Under the pieces are notes generated by a model that did not search any database, was not told the origin of the DNA, and saw only the letters and a program-made list of their open reading frames with translations. DNA of 43,091 nt from Hamiltosporidium magnivora (lineage: Eukaryota > Microsporidia > Dubosqiidae), in the NCBI GenBank assembly GCA_004325065.1, contig PITI01000008.1:1-43091 (forward strand). Reading direction: 5' to 3'. The translations under genes and the position numbers were made by a program. Below are positions 1 through 11,877 of the stretch, one piece after another. Within the stretch, counting starts at the first letter, position 1, and each line of letters opens with the position of its first letter.

Positions 1-288
1 TAATACTAATACTAATACTAATACTAATACTAATACTAATACTAATACTAATACTAATACTAATACTAATACTAATACTAATACTAATACTAATACTAAT
101 ACTAATACTAATACTAATACTAATACTAATACTAATACTAATACTAATACTAATACTAATACTAATACTAATACTAATACTAATACTAATACTAATACTA
201 ATACTAATACTAATACTAATACTAATACTAATACTAATACTAATACTAATACTAATACTAATACCAATACTAATACTAATACTAATAC
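1..288. repeat. Terminal hexamer array (TAATAC)48, telomere-like
   Basis: Forty-eight uninterrupted hexamers TAATAC run from the first base. Only unit 45 (265-270) differs, reading CAATAC. On the minus strand the unit is TTAGTA, so the strand holding all the G residues runs toward the left end, as a telomeric G-strand does at a left chromosome end. The motif resembles the common TTAGGG/TTAGG type in its TTAG core but lacks the G run usually needed for G-quadruplexes. It may be a divergent telomere, a subtelomeric satellite or a microsatellite at which assembly stopped. The array ends abruptly at 288 and gives way to unique AT-rich DNA. Confidence 0.9.
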
Positions 289-2873
289 CAAGCGATTCAA
301 AGTATAAATAATCTAATAATCCAGTAGCAACTATGTAATACGCACAAAAATATAATTAATGCATATTTAAAATCTGCCACATATACCTTAAAAAAGTTAA
401 ATAAAATCCTTTTTTGCTCAAAAATTTTTTGAAAAATCTGAATAGTACTTTATTATGCCCATTTGTTCTTATTTAAAAAAGTTATTCTCGAATTTATTTG
501 CAATTTTTATATCTATAGTACCCAATGAATGTCTACTTCGTATGATAAATCGCTAAATGATTACCAATTGTCTATGTAAGATATTAGGAGGCAATCTATT
601 GAACTCTTTTAAACAATTTTTCTAGCTATTTAAATAGCCTAGTGAAAAATATTAGAAGAAAATACTTCAAAATTTCAATAATTACTATCAGAATGACGTT
701 AAATGTAATTTTTAGTAAATAATTCGCGGAGAAAATATATACTTAATGCATAATGAGAACTAACAATCTTTTTATATACATAATCTATTGTTATATTGCG
801 AATCAATTGAAAACACCTTCATTTACGACCAACTAAGCAAGATTTAAAATAAATACCCGAACTTTTATACTTTTAGACGTAATATATCATGTGAATGTTT
901 TATGTTTGATTTTTAAAAAAGAAATTATTTAATTTAAAAAACTTGATATATTTTTTTTGACGAATTGCTTCATTTGGGTATAGAGCTAAGAAAAAAATCA
1001 TATTATGCCTCAATAAAGCTATAAAACTCGAAAAATGCCTAGGTTATGAAATTTTTAATTTAGATCAAAAACGGAGCATTGGTTTGCCCATTTTATTTTA
1101 TTCTATATGCTGTTTTCTGTTTCGTACTTGAAGCAATTTATTACTTCGAATTACAAGCAAAAATATAAACATACAAAATCAGAATCAAGCAACGAATACT
1201 TTTTTTAAGCTGCACAATAAACTATCAAATAAATATAATGTATTTTTACTCATAATCATTTTATATTCTGATACACCTATTACCAATGTAATTCTAAAGT
1301 GCAACATAAGAACTTTATTCGTTAAAATATCTTTAAATTTTTTATATTGTTAAGACTTGTAAAACATTTTACATCTTAAAATTTCAAAGTATATTCAGTC
1401 TTTTACTACTTATTTCGAGCAAATTAGTTTTATTTTCTTTATTCGCCATTCACGAAAGAAAAAAGAATGGCTTCTAACCTAACAAAAGAGGAAAAAAAAT
1501 CAAATCATAAGTAGATAGTCAAAAATACTCCTTGTACACATAATTTTATACAGCACTTAGAAAAATAAAATGTAAATGAATTCTATTTAAATGATAAAAC
1601 ATTATTTTTTTATATTATTGCTAGATATTACAAAACTATATTAAATAAAGCATTAAACATGCAGTTTTTTGAAAATTTCATCTTAAGATTAACAATATTC
1701 AGTTGGAAAATGTTATTTAAGAGTATATATACAAGTATTGAAAGATAAAACAGTATGTTGGTTCTAATTTTAAATATTAAATAGACGCTGGAAAATATTC
1801 CTATGTTTAAAGAAAGAAACAAGGTATAAATGTAAACCAGAACTATATTAGGCGAAGGGCCACTATCACTTTAAAATAAAATTTTATGCGTTTTAATACA
1901 TATTTAAATTTAAAAACAAAATTTACGATATAAACTTTTTTATGCTTTGTTCCTCTCAATTCATGAAATCATATCCCCGTAGCCATTATAAACAACAAGA
2001 AATATTTTACTGTAGAAATTTATTACGTTCGCTTGATGCAACCAATTTTTTTTTTGCATTTTTACTTAAATTTATGAAAATTTTAAAAAATACTCACAAA
2101 TCATATTCTAAATTTCAAAATAGTATTAAAACTTGCTGGCAAAAAAAATATATAAAAACAATACAATCGACATATATTTTATATAAAGAACAATAAAATT
2201 TGCGTAAATATTTTGTTAATATAAAAAAAGATTCTGTCCAATGTTTTCAGATACTAAATGACATATTCTTAGGAAATATATTAAAGTTAAACATACAACA
2301 TCGTATTTTCTCTTTAGATATTTTTAAAATATTTTTGCAAATTAGACTCAGCATTATAAAGTGAATTTTAAACACAAAAATGTAATAAAATCCTATAAAC
2401 CATGCTCATTTGAATATACAGAAAAAGTAAAATATTTTATTACAAAAAAAATAAAAGAGAAGATTAACCTGCATCAAACCATGCATAAGCAGTATTTATT
2501 CTGTAAACTCAAAAACAGAACGCTTTACTTCTATATCGATTGCTATATAGAAAGTATTAGGCCAAATATTTTAATATTTGAGAACTATTAATAAAAGAAT
2601 TCGTACGCAATTTAATTTCGATTATATTTTTTTTCGGCCAAACTTTAAAATAAGCAAAAGAAACCCGATATCTACCAGCTTGTAATTTAGCATTCCTCAA
2701 ATTATAATTAAAAATAAGAGAAATGAGAAAAAAAGCATACTGATTATAAAAATCGGCAGTAACGTTTCACAATTTCATTTCTTCTCATTCGACTTAAATT
2801 ATATATTATAACATACAAAGATTTCATATATTGCGTAATTCGAGTAATTATAGGCAAATAAGATTACTTACTA
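289..2873. other. AT-rich DNA with no supported gene
   Basis: Next to the hexamer array. The longest open frames (for example 1942-2196 and 2361-2591 on plus) are under 90 codons, made almost wholly of Lys, Asn, Ile, Phe, Tyr and Leu, and are expected by chance at this base composition. No tRNA, promoter or conserved domain was seen. The plus strand is A-rich here. Confidence 0.6.
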
Positions 2874-3084
2874 TACCAGGAGCAGAATAAGCTTCGTGCA
2901 TTCTCAGCTTGTCGTAAGAGACAACTATAATAGACTGGTCTTCTAGTTAGAGGTAGGCATAAAGCTTAAAGCCCTTCTTCAAGAGCACCTTGTTACAAAC
3001 CCGAAAAAGTAAACAAAGTCAGTGGGAAAGAACCAGTGGGCGGTATTACTTAGAGCGGCCAAGGCTTATACCGGTCTGAGTCCT
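2874..3084 (+). repeat. Dispersed repeat, copy 1 (short subfamily)
   Basis: This is the first of five diverged copies of one interspersed repeat, all on the plus strand. Shared blocks in order: GCAGAAT near the 5' end, GCTTGTCGTAAGAG, CTGGTCTTCTAG, CACCTTGTTACAAACCCG, AAAAGTA, CCAGTGGGCGGTATTACT, and GCGGCCAAGGCT near the 3' end. The blocks are far richer in G+C than the flanks. Copy 1 lacks the middle segment of about 35 bases that copies 3 and 4 keep. There is no coding frame and no clear target-site duplication. It could be a SINE or the untranslated end of a retroelement. Identity as a repeat is secure; class is inferred. Confidence 0.8.
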
Positions 3085-6000
3085 AATTTTAATGATGAAA
3101 GGTAAATATGAGAGGAAAAATATGATTTTTATACCATTATATTTTTTTTACGTACTAAACAATAATTTATTATTCTGAATAATATCAGTAGTTTTCTTAA
3201 TTCCTTATTTAAAAAAAAAGAAAAGTTGCGAATGTAGTGCATAAATTTCGAAAGAGTCTTTATAAAACCCAAAAATCCAATGTTACCCTCATGCTATGAT
3301 GTACAAAAAGAAAAGCATTGCTATTTTCTGAGTGTAATTTGATTTAGACGATACGTAATATATTCTTAGCTTACTCTCTAAAAACCTAGTTGCTATAAAA
3401 TATTTAGGCCTGCTTAAAATGATTACAAATTTTTATGATTGTATTGAATAAACAAATATCGATAACTATGATAAGAATGTAGATTGTCAGCAATTTTATA
3501 TCTTAGTGAAACAAAATATATCCTAATAATCTTAACCGTATGCAGCATTTCGGTCTGACTTGGAATAATAGAAATACACAATAAAATATGCTCTGCGTTT
3601 TCTTAATTTATTCATTTTTAAGAAATCCAAACTCGAAAGCGTGATGAAATTTAATCCCAATATAATGCATTTGAAAAAACAATAATCAGTAATCTCGAAG
3701 AGTAAACCAGATATTTAATATCAAACTAAAAGATCTCGCTTGCGTTTCCGTAACATTTGTAGTAAAAAAATAAATATGAAAAAGAAAAACAAATTGTACC
3801 AAATTGCTGTTTTTATTGACTATGACAAGCAAATTAAACAAAAACAACCCATTAAAACTTTATTAATTGCGATACGAAGTAAAAAGTACAAACAGGACTT
3901 CCGGTGCCTCACAAAAGAATCATGTGTGGTCTTAGAAAGGAAATGATATATTTATCCAAAAAATTTATATTAATACAAGTTTATGTATCCGAAGTTTTAA
4001 AAAGTAAGCTTGACCGAATTAAATTGTAAATCATGCATCACTTTTGTACAAATCAGAGCGCAATATAAGAATTTTTTTTGTTGATTCTGCTTTAAGCAAA
4101 GCAATCAATGTGAAAGTATAAAAATTAAAACGAAAAATTTGAGTATATCAAGCTATATCCTATTTTATAACAAAATAAGACAATTTAATTAATAATATTA
4201 AGCTCTGGATAGAATCCTGTCATAAAAATGTTTATAAAAAAGCACAAATCTATGTTTTTGAATTATAAAGTAAGCTGATAATATCTTCTATAGCCGATAT
4301 TTGTAAAAATAATTAAAATATTTTATTTTATCTTTTAAATAAGCCTAAATCTGCACCTCGGCATATTAATATAAAGCAAATTAAGAGCTTAATAAATTAA
4401 ACTAAATATTGATTAAATAATCTAAAATCATCACAAAACAATTAAATAGAGAACTAAAACTATACATCGAAAACAATCTAAAAAACTTGATATGCTTATA
4501 TTACCTCGCCGTTTAAGAAACGGACTAACTATTGTATGCTGATTTTTGTTAATATTATATTCATTTTTATTTTAGCTAAGAGTTTAATATATTTTACAGG
4601 TTTTGTGATAAATTTTACGAAAACTAGAGTAATCTATCCCCGTGCGATTTGTGTTAATAATACCGCAACAGTTTATATATTTAAGTGTATCTAACAGACT
4701 TAAGATTTTGCTTCTAGTATACGAGATTCGTCTCTTAAATATAATTCTCGGTTGTCGCAAAATCAATCTTGCATATAAGAGAGTTCTCGATATATTTTTA
4801 ATTATTCTTTATTAAGTTTTGTTATTTATATCAAAAATCAAATACAGATAGAAATGTTATTTTTTAAAGCATCATTTTGACAAGTGTCTGACTACTATTG
4901 CCTAACCTAAGGTCAAACTTTTTTAAATTTTTCGAACAAAAACAAAAATCGAAGCTAGTGCAAAAGTTAAATAATTCAAAATCAAAGTATTTACATACTT
5001 GTGTCAACACTGACCAAGTTTTTTCGCAATAATATCGGAGAAACAAAACCATTCAGAACTCTACTGGAAGAAAGATAGAAGGCGAATTGTATTTTATGTA
5101 CATCCAGAAAAAATTTCTCTTTTTTTTAATGCACGGGTTTTAATAAGCCTGGTGGCCGAAATCGGGGTAAACAACACTTAAATTTGCATATAGAAACATC
5201 ACAAGAGAAATGCTAGTGATCAATATAAATTTATGATTGCTGTGCGCAAAATACACATTATAGAAAATAATATCGTGGAAAAACCGATACTAAGTAAAAA
5301 TATGAATTCAAGTTGTCAAGTCAATCAAATCAATATGAAATTAATTATATCTTTACAAAATATAGTTACCTTATTTTCTCTACTTTGACTTAAAAAAGCA
5401 AACTAGTAGAATGGGCCAAATATATAAATTTAATTTTTTAAGCATTTTATGCCGCCTAAGATTTTGGATAGTGATTAAAGAGAAAAATTCTTCAATAATA
5501 TTAAAACATCGTAAATGTTCGTCCAAGTTAAAGATGATAGCTAAGAAGTTTGCTTCTAAAACCAGAGCCTTGGGTGTAAATAAATCAAGATAGTATAAAT
5601 ATGTTTTACACGTAGCTCGAAGATTTCACAGAGAAAAAAAGCTTAAAAAGCTTACGTTCTTTTTAAATTAGAAAAACGAATCTTAATAAAAAGCAATAAA
5701 TGAGACTTGACTACACCATATTTGATCCAAAGTTTAAAGCGATTGAAAACGATTTTTTCACACGAATTCTCCCTAATTTAGATTAGAAGAAAGCATAGAG
5801 TGACATTAAATACCTACAAACAGAATTGTAATATTAAAATAAGTTTGAATGAGAATTTTAATATCGAGATAAAAATGACCTAACAGAACCGAAAAAATCC
5901 TTCATTTAATAGTCTTTTCCAAATTACAACTCGAATGCCACACCAAACTAGATAGATTCTAACAAAAACCAAAAAAAGCAAATGTCGAGGCGGTTTTTTT

Positions 6001-7017
6001 ATACAATCCTCAAGATAAATGAAATGCCAATAGACTTAATTCCGGTTTTTTAGAATTTTGATTCTAAAAATTCAGATATATTCAAAGTTGTTAATTTAGA
6101 CACAATACGATCAAAAGGCTAGAAAAGCATACCTCTTCTCAATTTTGAATACCTAGCTCAGAGAAAATTTAAATTATGAGAGTTTGATTCCTTGATGTGA
6201 ATTAGAACTACGAAGTAAAGAAACTACTTTAAGTTTGTTCTTGAGATTTCAGAGTCAATTCATATTATTTTTGATGTAAAAAACATGATATCTAGGTACA
6301 CTTTATGCTTGGAACTAGGTTATTTAGCGAAACACTCTGCTTATTTTATCTGAAACAATCTTCTTTTAGTTAAAAAAAAACATAATGTATTGAACAAATT
6401 CAAGGCCACAACGAAGGGCTTTCAATGTCGATAAAACCTTGTTGCACATTGACAACTATATTTCCTCAAAGAAAAATCATAAATGCTCGAAATTTATCAA
6501 AACAAGGATCTGTAATTTATATGCTGTATTGATTCAATATTTTTCTATGATAAGCGCAAATTAAATTTCATATTACACTACATTACTTTACTTTATTTTA
6601 ATGTAACATAATCCTAGTTTTGTTTATAATAAATACCAAAAAAAAATTTCAATATTGCTGTTAACATATTAAAAAAATTTAAAAATTCGATTTATTATAC
6701 ATTTTTAAGCAATTTTTATTCATGAAAGGCATTGAAATTTTATACTTTTTCATATAGCAGCAAAGGCATACTAATTTCAAACCACGATTCCTCTCTCTTA
6801 TATGCATATTTATCGTCGGAAGCTAAATTTTCCACAAAGTTTGACATTTTTCCGACATCATTTATATATAATTTATTAGCTTAACAATCTGAGAAACGCA
6901 TCAAAATTTTAATCATCGGAATGTATTATAATTTTTAGAAAATTGCATATTCAAATTTGAATTTGTGTCTATTGAGTAATTACAATATTTCAAAGGTATA
7001 ATAGTATGCTTTCTCAC
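3085..7017. other. AT-rich DNA with no supported gene
   Basis: Short AT-composition frames only (for example 4584-4766 minus, 5411-5593 plus); none shows a recognisable motif or residue balance unlike noise. A short less AT-rich patch at 5135-5175 shows nothing further. Confidence 0.6.
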
Positions 7018-7231
7018 CTTGCTAGGTGCAGAATTGACTTTGAGTAGTCTCTACTTGTCGTACTAGGCAAATTTAAGAGCTGGTCTTTTAGTTTTGGATT
7101 GAGGATATGGCATAAAATCTACTCTTTAAAACCAGCTTGTTATAAATCCTGAAAAGTAGATAAAGTGAAAGAAGACCCGTGCCATGTAATTACTTAGACG
7201 GCCAAGGCTCGTATAGGGTTGTAGTGCCGAT
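7018..7231 (+). repeat. Dispersed repeat, copy 2 (short subfamily)
   Basis: Second copy of the same family, with the blocks in the same order: GGTGCAGAATTG, TACTTGTCGTA, GCTGGTCTTTTAG, TTTGGATTGAGG, AAACCAGCTTGTTATAAA, TAATTACTTAGACGGCC, AAGGCTCGT and GGGTTGTAGTGC at the 3' end. Like copies 1 and 5 it lacks the middle segment present in copies 3 and 4. There is no coding capacity. Divergence from the other copies is heavy, so the insertion is old. Confidence 0.78.
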
Positions 7232-9900
7232 GACTATGCTTTTAAGAAGATGCCCAATTCGCAGTGTTTCTCAACATACTGCGCACTTTCCTAGAAGCTT
7301 ACATTTCCTCTTCATTTTCAATAAAGCTAATCTTCTATACTTTTAAATATACAATACAAAAAAATATAAAGCCGAAAAAGAAAATTAGCAGCTGAAAAAT
7401 ACCTATAAATCTATGTATATGTCTAAAAATTGTAAGTAAAAAATAGAATTTCTTCTATTATTGATTATGTACCAAAGATTTATAAAATCGCGAATATATA
7501 ATAAGTTTTGGCTTTTCTTTTGTTTATTTGAGCTACATTTCTTTGAAATTCAATACTATTTGGATATATTTTTTGTAACGAATATTTTTTCTTCAAACAG
7601 AGCACCATCCAGATTTTTATTTTGAAGGAAAATATAAGCCTGATAAATAATTGATTTTTTATATTATATAGCACAAAGGATTGATAGCTTTGAATGATCT
7701 ATACCATCATAGAATATTGTTCTCAATAAGTCGATTTTTCAAACTTTTACAGAATATCAAAAATGTATTCCAACTCAAAAACCTACTTTTTCGTAAGTAA
7801 ATATCAAAGCAAAAAATTTTAACTCTATATCATTAATTCTTCCATAATCCTATTCATTTTACATAATAGCTTGTGAACATATGTTTTAAGGCGTAATTTC
7901 AGCAGAATTTTCATTTTGGTCGTATATTGGCTTAAAGCGATGCATTCTAAAATTTGTAATCGATATTTTTACACCGGTGAAAGTTTATTTTAAAACGGTT
8001 TTGGTGGGTGCATATTATTGGCCGAAAAAATTTTAAATGAAAATGTTTCATATAATCTAAGCTTCGAACAATATAGGAAAACTGCTATAGAAAAAATATT
8101 TGTACTTTATTCTTTTTGTTAGATTAATACTTTCAACTACCGAAAAATATGAAAAAGATGTTCCAAATATATGTATTATAAAATGATAATATGATGTTGT
8201 CAAAAGATCAAATATAGATTCTTCAATTTTTCATCGCATTACAGGTTTAAAATGTATATAAAATTAATTATTTAAAATTTTTAAATCTCTTAGGAGTGAT
8301 CCGTAAATTTCATAGAGAATTAGGGTTTCCACAATTTAAATAAATGTTCTTTTTTAGACACGTTAACAAAGCCAAATCTTTCAAATTCATGTGTACAAAC
8401 TTCTCTCTAGCGCCTTTTCAAGTTTTTTAAATTTTTTGTATCACATCATATTTGTGCAGAATCTCACGAATATATTCCAATTTAGATTACATTTTTTGAA
8501 ATTTAAATTCTAGTTCATATATCAATAGTATAAATATGTGTATTCTAATAATAGAAATATATGATATCAGATTATATTAAAAAAGTTATAATTGCATAAA
8601 ACCTATTTTTTGCTAAGCCTACCTTAATTTATATTAATGCCAAAATAAAATCATTAGATCTACATTCGATGCGATAAAGAATGACTATCTTAGCTATTTA
8701 ATGCACAAAATTCTTCTTGAAACTAGCAAAGAAATCCAAAAAAAGTATCTGTTTCGCGCGCATATTTTTTGAACAATACAATTTCCTAAGAATTTGTCTA
8801 AAATACTTGTAAAAGATTAAATATATCGCATAAATCGTAATTATTGTTAACTTTTACTCTGCAATTTCAAAATTATATATGATTTAAGTTTTTCATTTAC
8901 AAAAATAGATATGGAAAACTACCCTTATTGAACTCAATATTAAATTATGTATAATTCTATTTTCATAATATTTACCACAATTAATCAAAATTGCTATTTT
9001 AATCTTTCATAGTTCTTTTGAAGTGTTTACTTTTAAATTTCAAAATTCTATAATCTACTAATTATTTAATGCTTTAATTACAATTTGTTATTTCTTGCTT
9101 TTAAAAGTTTTTCGAAAACATAAATTACTTAAATTTACATTATGTTTTAATATTTTACCTTATACTATCCAAACATTTATATCGTTATTTGAAAAATTGC
9201 AACAATATAAGAATCACAGCTATTTTAGTTTATCATATAAAGACAAAACATTAAATTTATAAAATCCTCTAACAGAAACGCTGAATTAAATTGTCTTCTT
9301 CCCGATTCCTAGACATGAGAGCCTTCTTGTCGCATTTTTTATATTGTATATCTCATCAGCCAAAAGCAATCACACCAAACAGATCGCAAATAAATTCTGT
9401 TTATGTTAAAAAAATTTCATTATTTGCGATCTCTCTCACAACATTTGATCGTTAACAAAATAGAACAATATTTTCCTACATTTCCTAATGATACAATCAA
9501 AAGAATAAAGGAAAAATTTCTATAAAAAATGTACAACAAGAAAAGTATATACAAAAGACATATAGACACCGTGTAGATCGGCTTGTTATAACAATTATAT
9601 ATAAGATTCCTATTTTTTAATTATAATTCAATCCTTATATTTTTAGATTTATTTATCTATTTTCTAGGTTGCTATTATTAAGAAATTAAAATAGCATAAC
9701 TTAAAATATCTATGTCATTTATCGTTATAAATTCAAATCAAAATTTTAAACGTTTTTTATTGCGATCTTAATTTAAAGTTTTATCTAAGGGTGTCTTATA
9801 AGGAATATATTTCCCAAACAAAACGCATATAGAAAAAAATCTTTTAGAAAATAAAGCAATGATCTCATAGCTATCATACCTATAGATCTTTCAATTTACC
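7232..9900. other. AT-rich DNA with no supported gene
   Basis: No frame, RNA or repeat could be supported. A short stretch near 7994-8026 (TTGGTGGGTGCATATTATTG followed by GGCCGA) faintly recalls the 3' part of the dispersed repeat and may be a very old fragment; this is too weak to annotate separately. Confidence 0.55.
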
Positions 9901-10170
9901 TCCGTGCCGGAGAAATAATTGTCTTGGAGTATTCTCTGCTTGTCGTAGTCGGCGATTAAAAAGAACTGGTCTTCCAGGCTGGGGATTTAGAGTAGAACTA
10001 ACAACCCATTCTTTAAAACCAACATGTTTATAAACCCAAAAACGTAATTAAACCCAGACGGAAAATTAAAAAAGTACCTAGTGTGGTTAATTTAAAAAAC
10101 AATATTCGGAAATAGACCGGTGGGCTACATTACTGAGAAAGGCCCAGGCTCGTGCAGGGCTGTAGCGCAA
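9901..10170 (+). repeat. Dispersed repeat, copy 3 (long subfamily)
   Basis: This is the longest copy. It carries all family blocks: CTGCTTGTCGTAGTCGGCGA, AACTGGTCTTCCAG, ACTAACAACCCATTCTTTAA, GACCGGTGGGC, ACATTACTGAGAAAGGCCCA and GGCTCGTGCAGGGCTGTAGC. It keeps a middle segment (about 10050-10115) shared only with copy 4. It ends about 235 bases from the 3' end of the minus-strand gene, which is transcribed toward it. It appears noncoding. The short runs of A after the last block could be the remains of a tail, but no clear poly(A) survives. Confidence 0.82.
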
Positions 10171-10390
10171 GGATATATAAATAGATTTTTTAAAGTGAAA
10201 TTATTTTACGCTTACAGCACATAATATAAAACTGTAAACCCAACAGATTTGGTATTTAGAAATTGTAAATCAAAAAGGCTTACTTTTTATGTATTAAATA
10301 AATTATCGGATGGCTCTACAAATAAACTTAAAGTTTGCATACCGTATAAAAAAGACAAATATAAATTTTTACTAAAACATACAGTATTGC

Positions 10391-10396
10391 TTTATT
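10391..10396 (-). terminator. AATAAA polyadenylation signal of the 478-codon gene
   Basis: The minus strand reads AATAAA 8 bases after the TGA stop codon of the 10405-11841 frame. A signal this close to the stop implies a very short 3' untranslated region, as in compact eukaryotic parasite genes. In such AT-rich DNA the hexamer also arises by chance, so support comes only from its position. Confidence 0.5.
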
Positions 10397-10404
10397 AATA
10401 TATT

Positions 10405-11841
10405 TCAGTCACTAGATGTGTCTTCGCTTTCATACAAACTCTTGAACAATACGAGGTTTTTTCGCTTTTTGGAATCGGAGTGCTTTTGGGATACCGAAGC
10501 GCCAACTATTCTACCTACACTAGCAATATTTCTATGACTATGATGCCTGAATTCTATTTCGCCTGTATCCATTGCTTGTATTGCAGGTTTCATAACATCA
10601 CTCTTTTCAGGATCGGATTTTGAGGAATTTAAAAGCGACTGTCTTTCTGGATATATTTTTATATCGTTGGTAGTTCCATTTGCATTTTTATAAATTGAAC
10701 TTTCAATAGAAGAAACATTTCGCAAGCCTAAATAGCTTGTTTCGTCCTCATTTTGATCTTTGCCTAGATATTTTGCTGCAAAAATAATATTATTAGATTC
10801 GTTAACATGAGTCGATATTTTCTCATCTGAAACAAAATCATCATCTAAATCATGAGAATTTTGCAAATCATACGATCGGGAATCTTGTTTAGGAGAACAA
10901 GGAAGTTGATTTTCTGATAGAATTTTCTTTGACTCATTAATTGAAACTGGATTCTCTGATCGTGACAGATGATCTTGTAATGTCAACTTCTTAAATGGAA
11001 TAACTAAATCCTCAAATTGGTTATCCTTTTTTAGGTCCGTAGTCATCGGATTTGCGTTAGATTGATCCATCGGATCATTTACACCACACCCATTTTTTAT
11101 CATAACTAAATATTTAATTTTACAAGATCGATCAAATTCCACAATTACACTATTAATATCTATTTCTTTGGCTATTGTTACAGTATTTGTCTGCTTGGCT
11201 TTTATTTCTGAAGAGTTATCAAAGTGTTCCTCATATGTAGTATCTATATTCAAAAACCTTTTCTCTAATGCCGCAGACGCACGGAAAAAAGAATTTCCAA
11301 GGCTAATATCTGCATTCTCTTCCGGTATTAGTTCACTTCTGACTTCGTTTTCGGATTGTATTTGGGACAAGTTTAAACTTTCTTTAGTATCACTTACCTC
11401 GGTTTCACTCATACAATAAGGTTCATAATCTGGAGAAATATTATCATTAAGCGCTTTAAATGAAAAACTTATTATTGTATTATTTTTACAATATTTTTTA
11501 TATTCTTCAATGGATAGCATTCTGATTGCTTTTTCGTTATTTGATAAATTTTCCATAACTAGCATTGGAACAAAAAATATTTCTCTAGACTCCGAATCGA
11601 AATAGTTTATAGCTTCATTACATTCGACGAAAGGGTACAATAATACGGTTGGGTTTTCTTTTTTTAGATAGAACCTTTTCCAATAAGTGCTTTTCCTATT
11701 TTTATTATGACAACCTTGGCGTTTGTAATGTTGTAAAACATCACATGTGTTTATTTTTCTATGTTCTGACGTGAGTAAACATTTTTTGAGATATAAAACC
11801 ATGTTTAGCAATATAATTACATTTTCAGATACAATTTTCAT
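10405..11841 (-). CDS. Orphan 478-residue protein, polar and probably nuclear
   Basis: This is the only long intact frame in the window; 478 codons cannot be chance at this AT content. It starts at a true ATG (11839-11841) and ends in TGA. An alternative start is Met14. The N-terminal 60 residues are basic and Cys/Tyr-rich. Residues about 62-135 look most like a folded unit (PTVLLYPFVECNEAINYF, then EIFFVPMLVMENL and IEEYKKYC). From about 136 on the chain is rich in Ser, Asn, Asp and Glu, so likely disordered, with an acidic patch DLDDDF at 331-336. A basic cluster KKRK at 458-461 could be a nuclear localisation signal, and the acidic tail is ESEDTSSD. No signal peptide, membrane helix or catalytic motif was recognised. 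I do not know this protein; a nuclear or regulatory role is only an inference. It stands alone, with a dispersed repeat about 235 bases past its 3' end. Confidence 0.85.
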   Translation of the reverse strand: MKIVSENVIILLNMVLYLKKCLLTSEHRKINTCDVLQHYKRQGCHNKNRKSTYWKRFYLKKENPTVLLYPFVECNEAINYFDSESREIFFVPMLVMENLSNNEKAIRMLSIEEYKKYCKNNTIISFSFKALNDNISPDYEPYCMSETEVSDTKESLNLSQIQSENEVRSELIPEENADISLGNSFFRASAALEKRFLNIDTTYEEHFDNSSEIKAKQTNTVTIAKEIDINSVIVEFDRSCKIKYLVMIKNGCGVNDPMDQSNANPMTTDLKKDNQFEDLVIPFKKLTLQDHLSRSENPVSINESKKILSENQLPCSPKQDSRSYDLQNSHDLDDDFVSDEKISTHVNESNNIIFAAKYLGKDQNEDETSYLGLRNVSSIESSIYKNANGTTNDIKIYPERQSLLNSSKSDPEKSDVMKPAIQAMDTGEIEFRHHSHRNIASVGRIVGASVSQKHSDSKKRKNLVLFKSLYESEDTSSD

Positions 11842-11861
11842 TTTTTTGGCAGTTCTTTTCC

Positions 11862-11877
11862 TATTTATATTTTTATA
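11862..11877 (-). promoter_or_regulatory. TATA-like element upstream of the 478-codon gene
   Basis: The minus strand reads TATAAAAATATAAATA at 21 to 36 bases upstream of the ATG. The spacing would suit a TATA box giving a very short 5' leader. The surrounding DNA is so AT-rich that similar strings are common, so only the position favours it. Confidence 0.35.

Noticed and set aside
1942..2591. Two consecutive plus-strand frames of 84 and 76 codons
   Set aside because: Length and residue mix (Lys, Asn, Phe, Tyr, Ile) fit chance at this AT content. The second has no ATG start near its beginning and neither has a motif.
2874..3084. HDV-like self-cleaving ribozyme at the 5' end of the dispersed repeat, as found in R2-type elements
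   Set aside because: I could not draw the required nested double pseudoknot. The only complementary pair (CCGGGT with ACCCGG in copy 4) is about 130 bases apart and is not conserved in the other copies.
6400..6470. Sixth copy of the dispersed repeat (CCTTGTTGCAC)
   Set aside because: Only one block is vaguely similar and the neighbouring blocks are missing.
11168..11419. 83-codon plus-strand frame
   Set aside because: It is the antisense shadow of the 478-codon gene.
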